Assembly (NCBI GenBank): GCA_016783665.1
Contig: JADHWC010000013.1
Span: 1 to 41,552, forward strand
Source: Fidelibacterota bacterium
Lineage (GTDB): Bacteria > Fidelibacterota > UBA2242
Length of the DNA: 41,552 bases
Direction: 5' to 3'
This document shows positions 26,722-34,257 of the stretch, piece by piece. Each line of letters begins with the position of its first letter. Positions within the stretch are counted from its first letter, which is position 1. Below the pieces are notes generated by a model. That model had not been told where the DNA came from. It searched no databases and saw nothing but the letters and a program-made list of their open reading frames with translations. The translations under genes were made by a program, and so were the position numbers.

Positions 26722-26842
26722 CCTATCTTCTTCCATCCGGACTCTTACCGTCGGTGCCTGAGTTTCACAGGCTCGATCCCGGATTTCCCGGAACTCGCGG
26801 ACTATCACCGCCGGTCAGGATTTCCACCCTGTCCCGAAGACG
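26722..26842 (-). promoter_or_regulatory. FMN riboswitch (RFN element) controlling the riboflavin operon
   Basis: The minus-strand sequence shows the conserved RFN blocks in order: GGGACAGGGTGGAAATCC, then GACCGGCGGTGATAGTCC, GCGAG, a variable hairpin, AGCCTGTGAAACTCAGGC, CCGACGGTAAGAGTCCGG and ATGGAAGAAG. The closing stem P1 is TCTTC with GAAGA. FMN binding should favour the terminator at 26694-26715 and lower expression of the rib genes and perhaps of the PorZ-like gene behind them. Confidence 0.97.
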
Positions 26843-27144
26843 CAAAGCAAATTTAGGAGTATAAAAGTGGAGATGCAAGAAATGTTCATGGTAATAAATA
26901 TGGCTCATTGACTTATCCAGGTCCTTTTGGGTATACCAACTCATTCCCCTCGAGATGTCCTTGACACAAGCCCTAGCTTGGGAATGTTTACAAAGGATAT
27001 ATTTTTTATTACAAAGATGGGGCTTTATAACGAACAAGAGACTGTTATATAAAATTCCATCCGATAAACACAGGCGCTAGCTCTCATTCCTGTCTTCATT
27101 GACGGGAATGAATTATTCAGGTCAGCTGGTAATGTCAAAAGTTT

Positions 27145-27288
27145 ATGAAAAAAGGTAAAGAACAAAGAGAGTCGGTAACATTTTTGGATAGTAATCAGAT
27201 GGATACCACCTTCAGTTTAATTCAAGGCCACCCAGAGCGAGTTATCCATTTGAAAGGTACACAAATTTGGTTGAGAACAGCCGCTTAA
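27145..27288 (+). CDS. Doubtful small ORF, 47 residues
   Basis: An ATG followed by AAAAAAGG gives 47 residues beginning MKKGKEQRESVTFLD and ending LKGTQIWLRTAA. It has no good ribosome site in front and no match I recognise. It could be a decayed gene fragment or chance; listed because the region is otherwise empty. Confidence 0.15.
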   Translation: MKKGKEQRESVTFLDSNQMDTTFSLIQGHPERVIHLKGTQIWLRTAA

Positions 27289-27415
27289 TAAGATATACGC
27301 ATAAACAGATACATTAGGAAAAAATAGGGTTCATCTGCGAAATTGCTTAGTATTTCGTTTATAAACATTGATCACCAACGACTCGCGATTTCCGACTTGT
27401 TCTTTCTAACCTGAT

Positions 27416-27437
27416 TAATTCACGAGCTCGTGAATTA
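27416..27437. repeat. Perfect 22-base palindrome
   Basis: TAATTCACGAGCTCGTGAATTA reads the same on both strands with no spacer; it is written here in two halves, TAATTCACGAG and CTCGTGAATTA. Such symmetry fits an operator for a dimeric regulator or a cruciform; no adjacent gene start explains it. Confidence 0.6.
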
Positions 27438-27741
27438 TAAACAATTTCTGTAAATAGATATTCTCTTCTCACTTAATCACTTTTTTCATTTTTGCTGGTG
27501 AATAATCCAAGCTAAAACTGTTTTCAGATTTCGTGGTTTTTTGATTTCAATATCTCCCTTGTATCAGTTCTTCAGGCTTCATGAGAAGCCTCCTTTATAT
27601 ATATCATTAATTCTCTGAGATATCGGTGTTTCTTGCTGTACAATTATCCCCTCGAAAATGGCGTCACATTATTTTACGAAAGGACAAAACTTCTGAAAAG
27701 TGCTATAATAAATGTTATGTAAAGAAGTGTGGATAGCAGGT

Positions 27742-27960
27742 TTACTTTTCAATATCCGTAAGAATGGATAATATTTCCTCTTTATATTCGATTGGCGCTT
27801 CTATAATTCCCCAGCCTTTCTGCTGCTGGTATATGCCATTATAGGCGGCGTCGTGATAGGATCGCAGAAAATGGGAAATATTGCGTTCTTTTAGTTCGGC
27901 TTCAAGCAGGCGCGCCTGGACTTCATTTTGTAAAGTTATGATCTTTTGATAATCAGACAT
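27742..27960 (-). CDS. DUF2007 domain protein
   Basis: 72 residues with AAGGA in front of the ATG. The whole protein matches the DUF2007 pattern: ITLQNEVQARLLEAELKERN, then HFLRSYHDAAYNGIYQQ and GWGIIEAP, EYKEEILSIL. These small cytoplasmic proteins are called putative signal transducing proteins, without a known role. It is the last gene of a minus-strand run that starts at 30229, 16 bases after the SMP-30-like gene. Confidence 0.85.
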   Translation of the reverse strand: MSDYQKIITLQNEVQARLLEAELKERNISHFLRSYHDAAYNGIYQQQKGWGIIEAPIEYKEEILSILTDIEK

Positions 27961-27976
27961 AATATTCCTTATCTAC

Positions 27977-28921
27977 TCAATTTGTTATACGATGATGATA
28001 ATGAAATAATGGTTGACCCGGTATCCTGACATTGCATTGATACACGGCATCTGTTTCGACTTCAGTCAGATACAGGGTTTTCAAATCCTTTCCGCCAAAT
28101 TCGAGATTGCTGGGTTTTCTGCCTGGCGTCTCTAGTTTATGGATTATCTTTCCTATAGGTGAAACAATATATACAGCGCCCCCACCGAAGTGAGCGATGT
28201 ACAGGTTGCCTTTTTTATCAAAAGCAATTCCGTCCGGATCTCCGCCGGGAAGTTCAATAAACAGTTCCGGTTTACCTATAGCTCCGGTTTTACTAAAAGG
28301 AAATCTGAGCACCCGTTGAAATGCCGACTCGCAGATGTATAGATATTTCCCGTCCACAGAAAAGGCGAGACCATTGGGGAAAGCGAGATTTTTGATCACA
28401 GGCTCAATGTTTCCGGTGACGGGATCAACCCGGTAAACTACGCCGTCCGGATTATTGCGGTCATAATGAAAAGGATCGGTAATGTAAAGAAATCCATCCG
28501 GTCCGAATGCCAGATCGTTTGGACGATGAAAAGGTTGGCTATCTGTGCCTGACGTCAGGATTTTTATAGAGCCGTCCATGTTTATTTTCAGGATAGCATT
28601 GATACCGAAATCACAGGCAAAAAGTGTTTCGTTGCTGAATAGCAGACCATTGGTTTTTCCAAAATCAGGTGACTTACCCGACCTGACCAGGAATGTATCC
28701 GCTCGATTATTTTGGATACGAGTAATCCAGTCGCCATAGCAATTGGAGACATATAGTGTTGATCTGCCATCCCATGTCGGACCTTCGGGAAAATTCATTC
28801 CGCCAGCCACTTTTATCCATTTCTCATTTGGATTGACAGGCGAACGATAGCATTGCGTGATAAATACTACACAATATAAAGTTGCTAAAGATAATGATAA
28901 AATTGTAGCAATTTTCTTCAT
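27977..28921 (-). CDS. SMP-30/gluconolactonase/LRE-like beta-propeller lipoprotein
   Basis: 314 residues from the ATG at 28921, which comes 2 bases after the zinc-ribbon stop (TGATCATG), so translation is coupled. The signal peptide ends at lipobox FITQC. The propeller shows the family marks GGMNFPEGPTWD near residue 35, RPNDLAFGPDGFLYITD near 125, FPNGLAFSVDGKYLYICE near 170 and GDPDGIAFDKKGNLYIAHFG near 215. Members hydrolyse lactones or related esters; the calcium-site residues E, N and D are plausible here. Substrate unknown; surface or periplasm, anchored by lipid. Confidence 0.85.
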   Translation of the reverse strand: MKKIATILSLSLATLYCVVFITQCYRSPVNPNEKWIKVAGGMNFPEGPTWDGRSTLYVSNCYGDWITRIQNNRADTFLVRSGKSPDFGKTNGLLFSNETLFACDFGINAILKINMDGSIKILTSGTDSQPFHRPNDLAFGPDGFLYITDPFHYDRNNPDGVVYRVDPVTGNIEPVIKNLAFPNGLAFSVDGKYLYICESAFQRVLRFPFSKTGAIGKPELFIELPGGDPDGIAFDKKGNLYIAHFGGGAVYIVSPIGKIIHKLETPGRKPSNLEFGGKDLKTLYLTEVETDAVYQCNVRIPGQPLFHYHHRITN

Positions 28922-28923
28922 GA

Positions 28924-29136
28924 TCAATTCGTGAAGAGATCAAAAATATTGCCCAGCATATTGCTGTCGGCTTTAAATAATTCGGTATAGCGGCAGCGTT
29001 TACATGTGACCGATGTGAACTTTACATTCTGTACATCAAAAATTTTTGCCAGGAAGCTGCCGGTAGTCCGGACTTCACCGGTTTCATATTCGTTATTTCT
29101 GCATTTTGGACAGATGTAGATTCGTGATTCTTCCAT
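28924..29136 (-). CDS. Zinc-ribbon nucleic-acid-binding-like protein
   Basis: 70 residues with GAGG before the ATG. Two cysteine pairs form a zinc ribbon: CPKC at 9-12 and CKRC near 45-48. Between them EVRTTGSFLAKIFDVQN and KFTSVTCKRCRYTELFK match the family of small zinc-ribbon proteins (zinc_ribbon_13 / DUF2082 type). Role unknown; it lies between upp and the SMP-30-like gene. Confidence 0.8.
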   Translation of the reverse strand: MEESRIYICPKCRNNEYETGEVRTTGSFLAKIFDVQNVKFTSVTCKRCRYTELFKADSNMLGNIFDLFTN

Positions 29137-29160
29137 ATTGACCTCTTTTATGTTGATATG

Positions 29161-29802
29161 TTATTCCGTTCCATATATTCGATCACCGGCGTCGCCTAAT
29201 CCGGGCAGGATATAGGCGTGATCATTTAATTTACGATCCAGAGCGGCAGTAAAGATCGGTACTTCCGGGTGATCTGCGGTTATTCTTTTAATGCCTTCCG
29301 GAGCGGCAACCAGGCAGACGAACCTGATATCCGTGACTCCTTTGGATTTGATTAATGTCAGGGCATTGGATGCGCTACCACCCGTTGCTAACATCGGGTC
29401 GATAAGAATGACTTTCGTATCGGCAATATTGGGAGGCAATTTAGTGTAGTACTCAACGGCGTTGAGAGTATTTTTATCACGGTAAAGACCAATGTGGCCG
29501 ACGCGAGATCGGGGAATGAGGTTTTGAATTCCGCCAATCATTCCAAGCCCGGCTCTCAGGATCGGAACCAGAGTGATTTCTTTTGCCAGGCGATATCCAA
29601 TAGTTTTTTCAAGGGGAGTAGTGACTTCAATTTCAACTGTGCCGAAATCCCGGAAGATTTCATAAACCATTAGCGAAGCAATTTCATTCAGCAGCGACCG
29701 GAAAAGATAATTATTGGTATTTACGTTTCTGAGCATCGTTAATTTCGTCTGAATAAGCGGATGTTTAATAATTGTAAGGTTCGGAAAGTCTGTCTTTGTC
29801 AT
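29161..29802 (-). CDS. upp: Uracil phosphoribosyltransferase
   Basis: 213 residues from the ATG at 29802, which has GAGGAG six bases upstream; the frame is open 11 codons further. It salvages uracil to UMP with PRPP. Family marks: IIKHPLIQTKLTMLRN at the start, EITLVPILRAGLGMIGGI near 70, GHIGLYRD, the PRPP-binding loop VILIDPMLATGGSASNAL near 125, and the C-terminal YILPGLGDAGDRIYGTE. Cytoplasmic. Twenty-four bases before the zinc-ribbon gene. Confidence 0.98.
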   Translation of the reverse strand: MTKTDFPNLTIIKHPLIQTKLTMLRNVNTNNYLFRSLLNEIASLMVYEIFRDFGTVEIEVTTPLEKTIGYRLAKEITLVPILRAGLGMIGGIQNLIPRSRVGHIGLYRDKNTLNAVEYYTKLPPNIADTKVILIDPMLATGGSASNALTLIKSKGVTDIRFVCLVAAPEGIKRITADHPEVPIFTAALDRKLNDHAYILPGLGDAGDRIYGTE

Positions 29803-29839
29803 AACGTGCTCCTCAATTTTTTTCAATGACTTCAAGCGC

Positions 29840-30229
29840 TCAGTCTTGCATATTTAGTTTTTCTTCGATATCATTAAGCTGTTTGGAAACACTGTTAAGT
29901 CTAAACTCTATGGAATTTAATATCCAGAACTGAAAATGTTCAACTTTTGTTTGTTTATAGATCATCCATATAATCTTGAGGGATACCACAAGGATACTTA
30001 TTTCGATGAAAAATAAAGGGGGCAGCGGTACCGAAATGTTAAACAGGTGGCGAAGGATATCAAAAATAAACAGAAGAATAATGACGCTAAAAAAGACGAG
30101 GTTGATAATCCGATCCTGTTTTGCCGAGCCTTTCCCGCCAATCTGTCCGACCAGGTTACGGATTTTTTCCTTTTCAGATCGGAACTGCTCCAGATCCTGT
30201 TCTAACGAAACATTTTCTTCAATATTCAT
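29840..30229 (-). CDS. Small membrane protein of unknown function
   Basis: 129 residues, AGGAG seven bases before the ATG. A charged N-terminal helix (EQDLEQFRSEKEKIRNLV) is followed by two membrane segments (about 46-62 and 72-92) and a heptad-like C-terminal helix (EFRLNSVSKQLNDIEEKL), probably coiled coil. I do not recognise a family. It heads the minus-strand run that includes upp. Confidence 0.65.
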   Translation of the reverse strand: MNIEENVSLEQDLEQFRSEKEKIRNLVGQIGGKGSAKQDRIINLVFFSVIILLFIFDILRHLFNISVPLPPLFFIEISILVVSLKIIWMIYKQTKVEHFQFWILNSIEFRLNSVSKQLNDIEEKLNMQD

Positions 30230-30456
30230 GTTTATTCTCCTGTTGATTACATGACTGTACTTTTCAAAAGCTTAAGGTTATTGATCTTAATTTAAATTCT
30301 TATCGGAAATATTAAAATTATCTTTTCAAACCTGTTTTTATTATACACATTTATTTTAATAATTACTATTTTACATTTGGTGAAAATAATGAATTTCTTC
30401 AAGAATAAAACAACTGCTTCAATAATGAACAAACTTCAAAAAGTAAAGGGTGTAAA

Positions 30457-31713
30457 ATGAAATCGACAATGGTTGACCGTTTTTTCCGTTATGTGAAAAT
30501 CGACACGCAATCTCAGGAGGATGTGGAAGATCGCTATCCCAGTACCGGAAAACAAAAAGAACTTCTCAAAATATTAGTTAAAGAGTTGCAGGATTTGGAT
30601 CTCAAAGATGTGAAAATGGATAAATATGGATATGTTATGGCGACGCTGCCCTCGAATTTATCCAGACAGGATAGCGCCAGAGTTCCGGTTATCGGACTGC
30701 TCGCTCATGTGGACACATCCCCCGAAGTTAGTGGCGCCAATGTTAAACCAGTTATTCATAATAAATACAAAGGGGCAGATATTGTGCTTCCCGGTGACGC
30801 TAATCAGGTTCTGCGTTATAGTGAAAATCCGGCATTAAAAGAGCACATCGAAGATGATATTATTACGTCCGATGGTAAAACACTTCTTGGCGCCGACAAT
30901 AAAGCGGGAATTGCCGAGATAATGACACTATTGGAATGTTTGAAAGAAAATCCCGGGATCAAACACGGTACCATCCGGGTTGGTTTTACTCCCGATGAGG
31001 AAGTCGGCGCCGGAACCAAGTACTTCGATGTGAAAAAGTTCAATGCCGATTATGCCTACACAGTGGATGGCGAGACCGTCGGAGAAATCGAAAATGAAAC
31101 CTTTAACGCTGCCGCCGCGACATTTACGGTACATGGCGTAAATGTTCATCCGGGATATGCCAAAAATAAACTCGTTAATGCGATTAAAATTGTATCGGAA
31201 ATTATTCAGGAATTGAAGGATGATCCGGCTCCGGAGACAACCGAAAAACGGGAAGGCTATTTGCATCCCTATGTAATAGAAGGTGGTATTGAAAAAGCGA
31301 GTGTGAAACTTCTGATCCGAGATTTCGACCAGAGCGGCATGGATGAAAAATCCCAAAGACTTGCGTCGATCCGGGAAAAGATTGCCGCAAAACATCCGAA
31401 AGCAAAGATCGAGCTGGATATCAAAGAATCTTATAAAAATATGCGGGTGAAGCTGGACGAAGATCCCAGGGCAGTTGAATATGCACTGGAAGCTGTAAAA
31501 CGGGCCGGAATTGAACCGCAATTACAACTGATCCGTGGCGGTACCGACGGAGCACGACTTTGTTTCATGGAATTATTAACTCCGAATATATTCACGGGCG
31601 GGCATAATTTTCACAGCAAACTGGAGTGGATTGCCGTTCAGGCAATGGAAAAGGCTGTCGAAACATTGAAGCATCTCGTTCAGATTTGGGTTGAAAAGAG
31701 TCTCGTCGATTAA
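30457..31713 (+). CDS. pepT: Peptidase T (tripeptide aminopeptidase)
   Basis: 418 residues; AAGGGTGTAAA before the ATG. A metallopeptidase of family M20 that removes the N-terminal residue of tripeptides in the cytoplasm. Zinc and catalytic motifs are present: GLLAHVDTSP (His 84, Asp 86), LLGADNKAGIAEI near 145, FTPDEEVGAGT near 180 with the catalytic Glu pair, VDGETVGEIENETFN near 205, and the C-terminal TGGHNFHSKLEW. Length fits the family. It starts a plus-strand block after a 227-base divergent promoter region. Confidence 0.97.
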   Translation: MKSTMVDRFFRYVKIDTQSQEDVEDRYPSTGKQKELLKILVKELQDLDLKDVKMDKYGYVMATLPSNLSRQDSARVPVIGLLAHVDTSPEVSGANVKPVIHNKYKGADIVLPGDANQVLRYSENPALKEHIEDDIITSDGKTLLGADNKAGIAEIMTLLECLKENPGIKHGTIRVGFTPDEEVGAGTKYFDVKKFNADYAYTVDGETVGEIENETFNAAAATFTVHGVNVHPGYAKNKLVNAIKIVSEIIQELKDDPAPETTEKREGYLHPYVIEGGIEKASVKLLIRDFDQSGMDEKSQRLASIREKIAAKHPKAKIELDIKESYKNMRVKLDEDPRAVEYALEAVKRAGIEPQLQLIRGGTDGARLCFMELLTPNIFTGGHNFHSKLEWIAVQAMEKAVETLKHLVQIWVEKSLVD

Positions 31714-31742
31714 ATAAAATAGCATAACAAGGCAAAGCTGTA

Positions 31743-34196
31743 ATGACTAAAAAAATCATTTTCATTAGTTTGATCCTGTGCATTTTAGGGATATTTTCAC
31801 TGGCAAATATTATTGAAAGCAAATCGGTTGGACCGGGTGTAATGTACTATCATGATTATCTTGCGGCCGGGCCATGGCATTTATATGTTCTGGAAATTGA
31901 TTTGACGAATGAGTGGATCAATATCGAGACCGTTAAATCGGGTGATGTCATGTCGGCGTATGAAAAGACATCCTCAATGGCAAACCGGAAGGATCGTGAA
32001 GAACACCGGATTGTCGGTGCTGTTAACGGCGATTTTTACAGCTCCGGTGGTATTCCAACCAACGCTCAGGTTCTGCAGGGTGAATTGCTGAGGCGTCCGA
32101 TTGACCGGGAAGCGTTTGCGGTTTCCGATGACAATGAACCTCTTATCGGCATATATTCCTTTTCTGGATATACGGTCAGTAAGAGTGACCCTGTAGCGAA
32201 TATTCAGGGAGTCAATGAAAGTCGCGGAACTGACAAACTTATAGTGTATAACCATTATTTTGGAAATTCTACCGGAACAAATCAATACGGTACTGAAATT
32301 ATTGCAGAATATATTACTGAACCAATCGTTAACGATACGGTTTATCTTAAAGTGTTGGTGAAGGATAGTATCCAGTCATCAGGGCATGGCAATAATACCA
32401 TACCCGGAAATGGGATTGTCTTGTCCGGTCATGGAATATCTGCAACGTATTTAAACGAATACATATATGCAGGTGACACTATTAAAGTTGTTCTTCGGTT
32501 GACTCCATCGAGTAAACGCATAAAGGAATTAATTGGTGGTGGTCCGTCGATGATTACTAATGGTACTGTTTCGGTGCCGGGAGGAAGTTTTTCGTCCGAC
32601 CGACACCCTCGCACAGCAGTGGGATTTACCCAGGATTCCACACGACTATACATGTTTGTGGTTGATGGTCGGCAGGCAGGATTCAGTGCAGGAATGTCGC
32701 TTTATGAATTGGCTGATTATATGCTGGAATGGGGAGTGTATAACGGTATCAATCTTGATGGAGGCGGTTCTTCAACAATAGTTGTACGTAATCGTGTAAT
32801 AAACAGCCCGTCCGATTCCGGCGAAGAACGATCGGTCGCAAATGCATTAATGGTTGTTAGTACGGCGCCTACCAGCGATCTGGCATATTTAAAAATTTCT
32901 CCTCGAGAGGTTTTTCTATTAATAGAAACTCAGAAACAATTTCAAGTAGGTGGATTTGATCAATATTACAACGGAGTTTCGTTCCAAAGTGAACTTTTAC
33001 ATTGGGAGTGTGATACAAACCTCGGAGTGATTAATTCAGATGGATTATTTACTGCCGGGACAGATACGGCATCTGGCTTTGTGTATGTTTCCCTAGATAC
33101 TATTCGTGATTCTGTATCGGTTCATGTAACCGATATTGCATCGATCAGGCTTCAACCGGATCCGATCATTTTAAAGGTTGGTGAACAACAGCAAGTTATA
33201 GCAGAAACACAAGACTATTTTGGAAATGTTGTAGATCTTGCTGCTGACCGATATGATTGGTCAGTTACTGCTGATATAGGTGTAATCAGTGAATCTGGTC
33301 TTTTCAACGCTACTGATGTAGGAGAAGGAATAATAATTGCGACATATGGAACTGTATCCGGAAGTACATCTGTTTCGGTTGGTGTCTCTACTAGTATAAT
33401 TATTGATAATTTTGATGACATCAATAACTGGTCAATATCCGGTACTCGTGTAGATATAAATAATTGCAGTCTGACTCTATCAGATTCAATCAAGCACTCG
33501 ATTCCTTCTTCTGCTCAGCTAATTTATACTCTAACTACTGGTGGTACCAGTGTGATGAATATGGATTGTTCAATTCCAATCTCAGGTACTCCAAGTGCAA
33601 TCGGAATACATGTCTATGGTGATGGAAAAGGACATTGGCTGCGAAGTGAATTTAAGGATAATGATGGAGAAAGATTTTTGTTAAATTTTACGCAGGCAGA
33701 TCCCGGTATCGACTGGATAGATTCCTGGCAATATCTGGAAGTTCCCCTGGAAGATGCCATCGTAAGCTGGGCAAATCCATCAGCTGTATTAAATTATCCG
33801 ATAACCTGGACGAAAATTTATCTGGCAGAAACCGATGACAATAAAAAGGATCTGGGAGTTATTTATTTTGATGATTTTACTGCTCAATTTATTCAGACAT
33901 CAATTCAGGATAAACCGATCAATACTCAGGCGGAACATTTTCATCTGGAGCGGCACTTCCCTAATCCGTTTAACAATACGACCCAGTTTCAAATTCAGTT
34001 AATTGATAGCGGTGATATCATCTTCTCGTTTTATGATATTAATGGAAAAGAGATTGATAAAATGATTTTGTTAAATCAGAATATAGGACAAAAGTTGATC
34101 CCCTGGACGCCGCAACACCTTCCTTCAGGAATATATTTTTATAATATCCAGATGAGATCCCAGTTGATTTCAGGTAAGTGTCTTTTGATAAAATAA
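31743..34196 (+). CDS. Secreted phosphodiester glycosidase (NAGPA domain) with Ig-like repeats and T9SS tail
   Basis: 817 residues. A signal peptide (IIFISLILCILGIFSLA) is followed by the phosphodiester glycosidase domain (about 30-380): GAVNGDFYSSGGIPTNAQV near 100, IGGGPSMITNG near 265, DRHPRTAVGF near 290 and NLDGGGSSTIVV near 337 are the conserved blocks of the NAGPA (N-acetylglucosamine-1-phosphodiester alpha-N-acetylglucosaminidase) family. Two BIG2-like repeats follow (about 385-560; LKVGEQQQVIAETQDYFGN), then a jelly-roll-like probable carbohydrate-binding domain (about 565-720; IGIHVYGDGKGHWLRSEF) and a sorting domain (FPNPFNNTTQFQIQLI). Probably cuts sugar phosphodiesters in extracellular polymers such as teichoic-type or capsular material; exact target unknown. 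Confidence 0.87.
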   Translation: MTKKIIFISLILCILGIFSLANIIESKSVGPGVMYYHDYLAAGPWHLYVLEIDLTNEWINIETVKSGDVMSAYEKTSSMANRKDREEHRIVGAVNGDFYSSGGIPTNAQVLQGELLRRPIDREAFAVSDDNEPLIGIYSFSGYTVSKSDPVANIQGVNESRGTDKLIVYNHYFGNSTGTNQYGTEIIAEYITEPIVNDTVYLKVLVKDSIQSSGHGNNTIPGNGIVLSGHGISATYLNEYIYAGDTIKVVLRLTPSSKRIKELIGGGPSMITNGTVSVPGGSFSSDRHPRTAVGFTQDSTRLYMFVVDGRQAGFSAGMSLYELADYMLEWGVYNGINLDGGGSSTIVVRNRVINSPSDSGEERSVANALMVVSTAPTSDLAYLKISPREVFLLIETQKQFQVGGFDQYYNGVSFQSELLHWECDTNLGVINSDGLFTAGTDTASGFVYVSLDTIRDSVSVHVTDIASIRLQPDPIILKVGEQQQVIAETQDYFGNVVDLAADRYDWSVTADIGVISESGLFNATDVGEGIIIATYGTVSGSTSVSVGVSTSIIIDNFDDINNWSISGTRVDINNCSLTLSDSIKHSIPSSAQLIYTLTTGGTSVMNMDCSIPISGTPSAIGIHVYGDGKGHWLRSEFKDNDGERFLLNFTQADPGIDWIDSWQYLEVPLEDAIVSWANPSAVLNYPITWTKIYLAETDDNKKDLGVIYFDDFTAQFIQTSIQDKPINTQAEHFHLERHFPNPFNNTTQFQIQLIDSGDIIFSFYDINGKEIDKMILLNQNIGQKLIPWTPQHLPSGIYFYNIQMRSQLISGKCLLIK

Positions 34197-34257
34197 AATT
34201 TTTTAACATGTTCAGCACGTAATAAAAAGGCTGAAAACAAAAATTAGAAAGGAAATA

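Larger units (their letters stand above)
26843..27741. other. Gene-poor region upstream of the riboflavin operon
   Basis: About 900 bases with no convincing gene. It should hold the rib promoter near its left end. It contains inverted repeats: CATTCCC/GGGAATG at 26942-26986, an 11-base near-perfect pair TCATTCCTGTC/GACGGGAATGA at 27084-27111, a perfect 22-base palindrome at 27416-27437 and AGGCTTC/GAAGCCT at 27574-27591. Many stops break all frames between 27290 and 27720. The only small frame with a normal start is at 27145-27288. Confidence 0.5.

Noticed and set aside
26620-27037. Minus-strand open frames across the FMN riboswitch
   Set aside because: The conserved RNA element fully explains the sequence; the frames run through its stems.
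30928-31521. Minus-strand open frame of 197 residues opposite pepT
   Set aside because: Antisense to a highly conserved enzyme and low in normal protein pattern; shadow.
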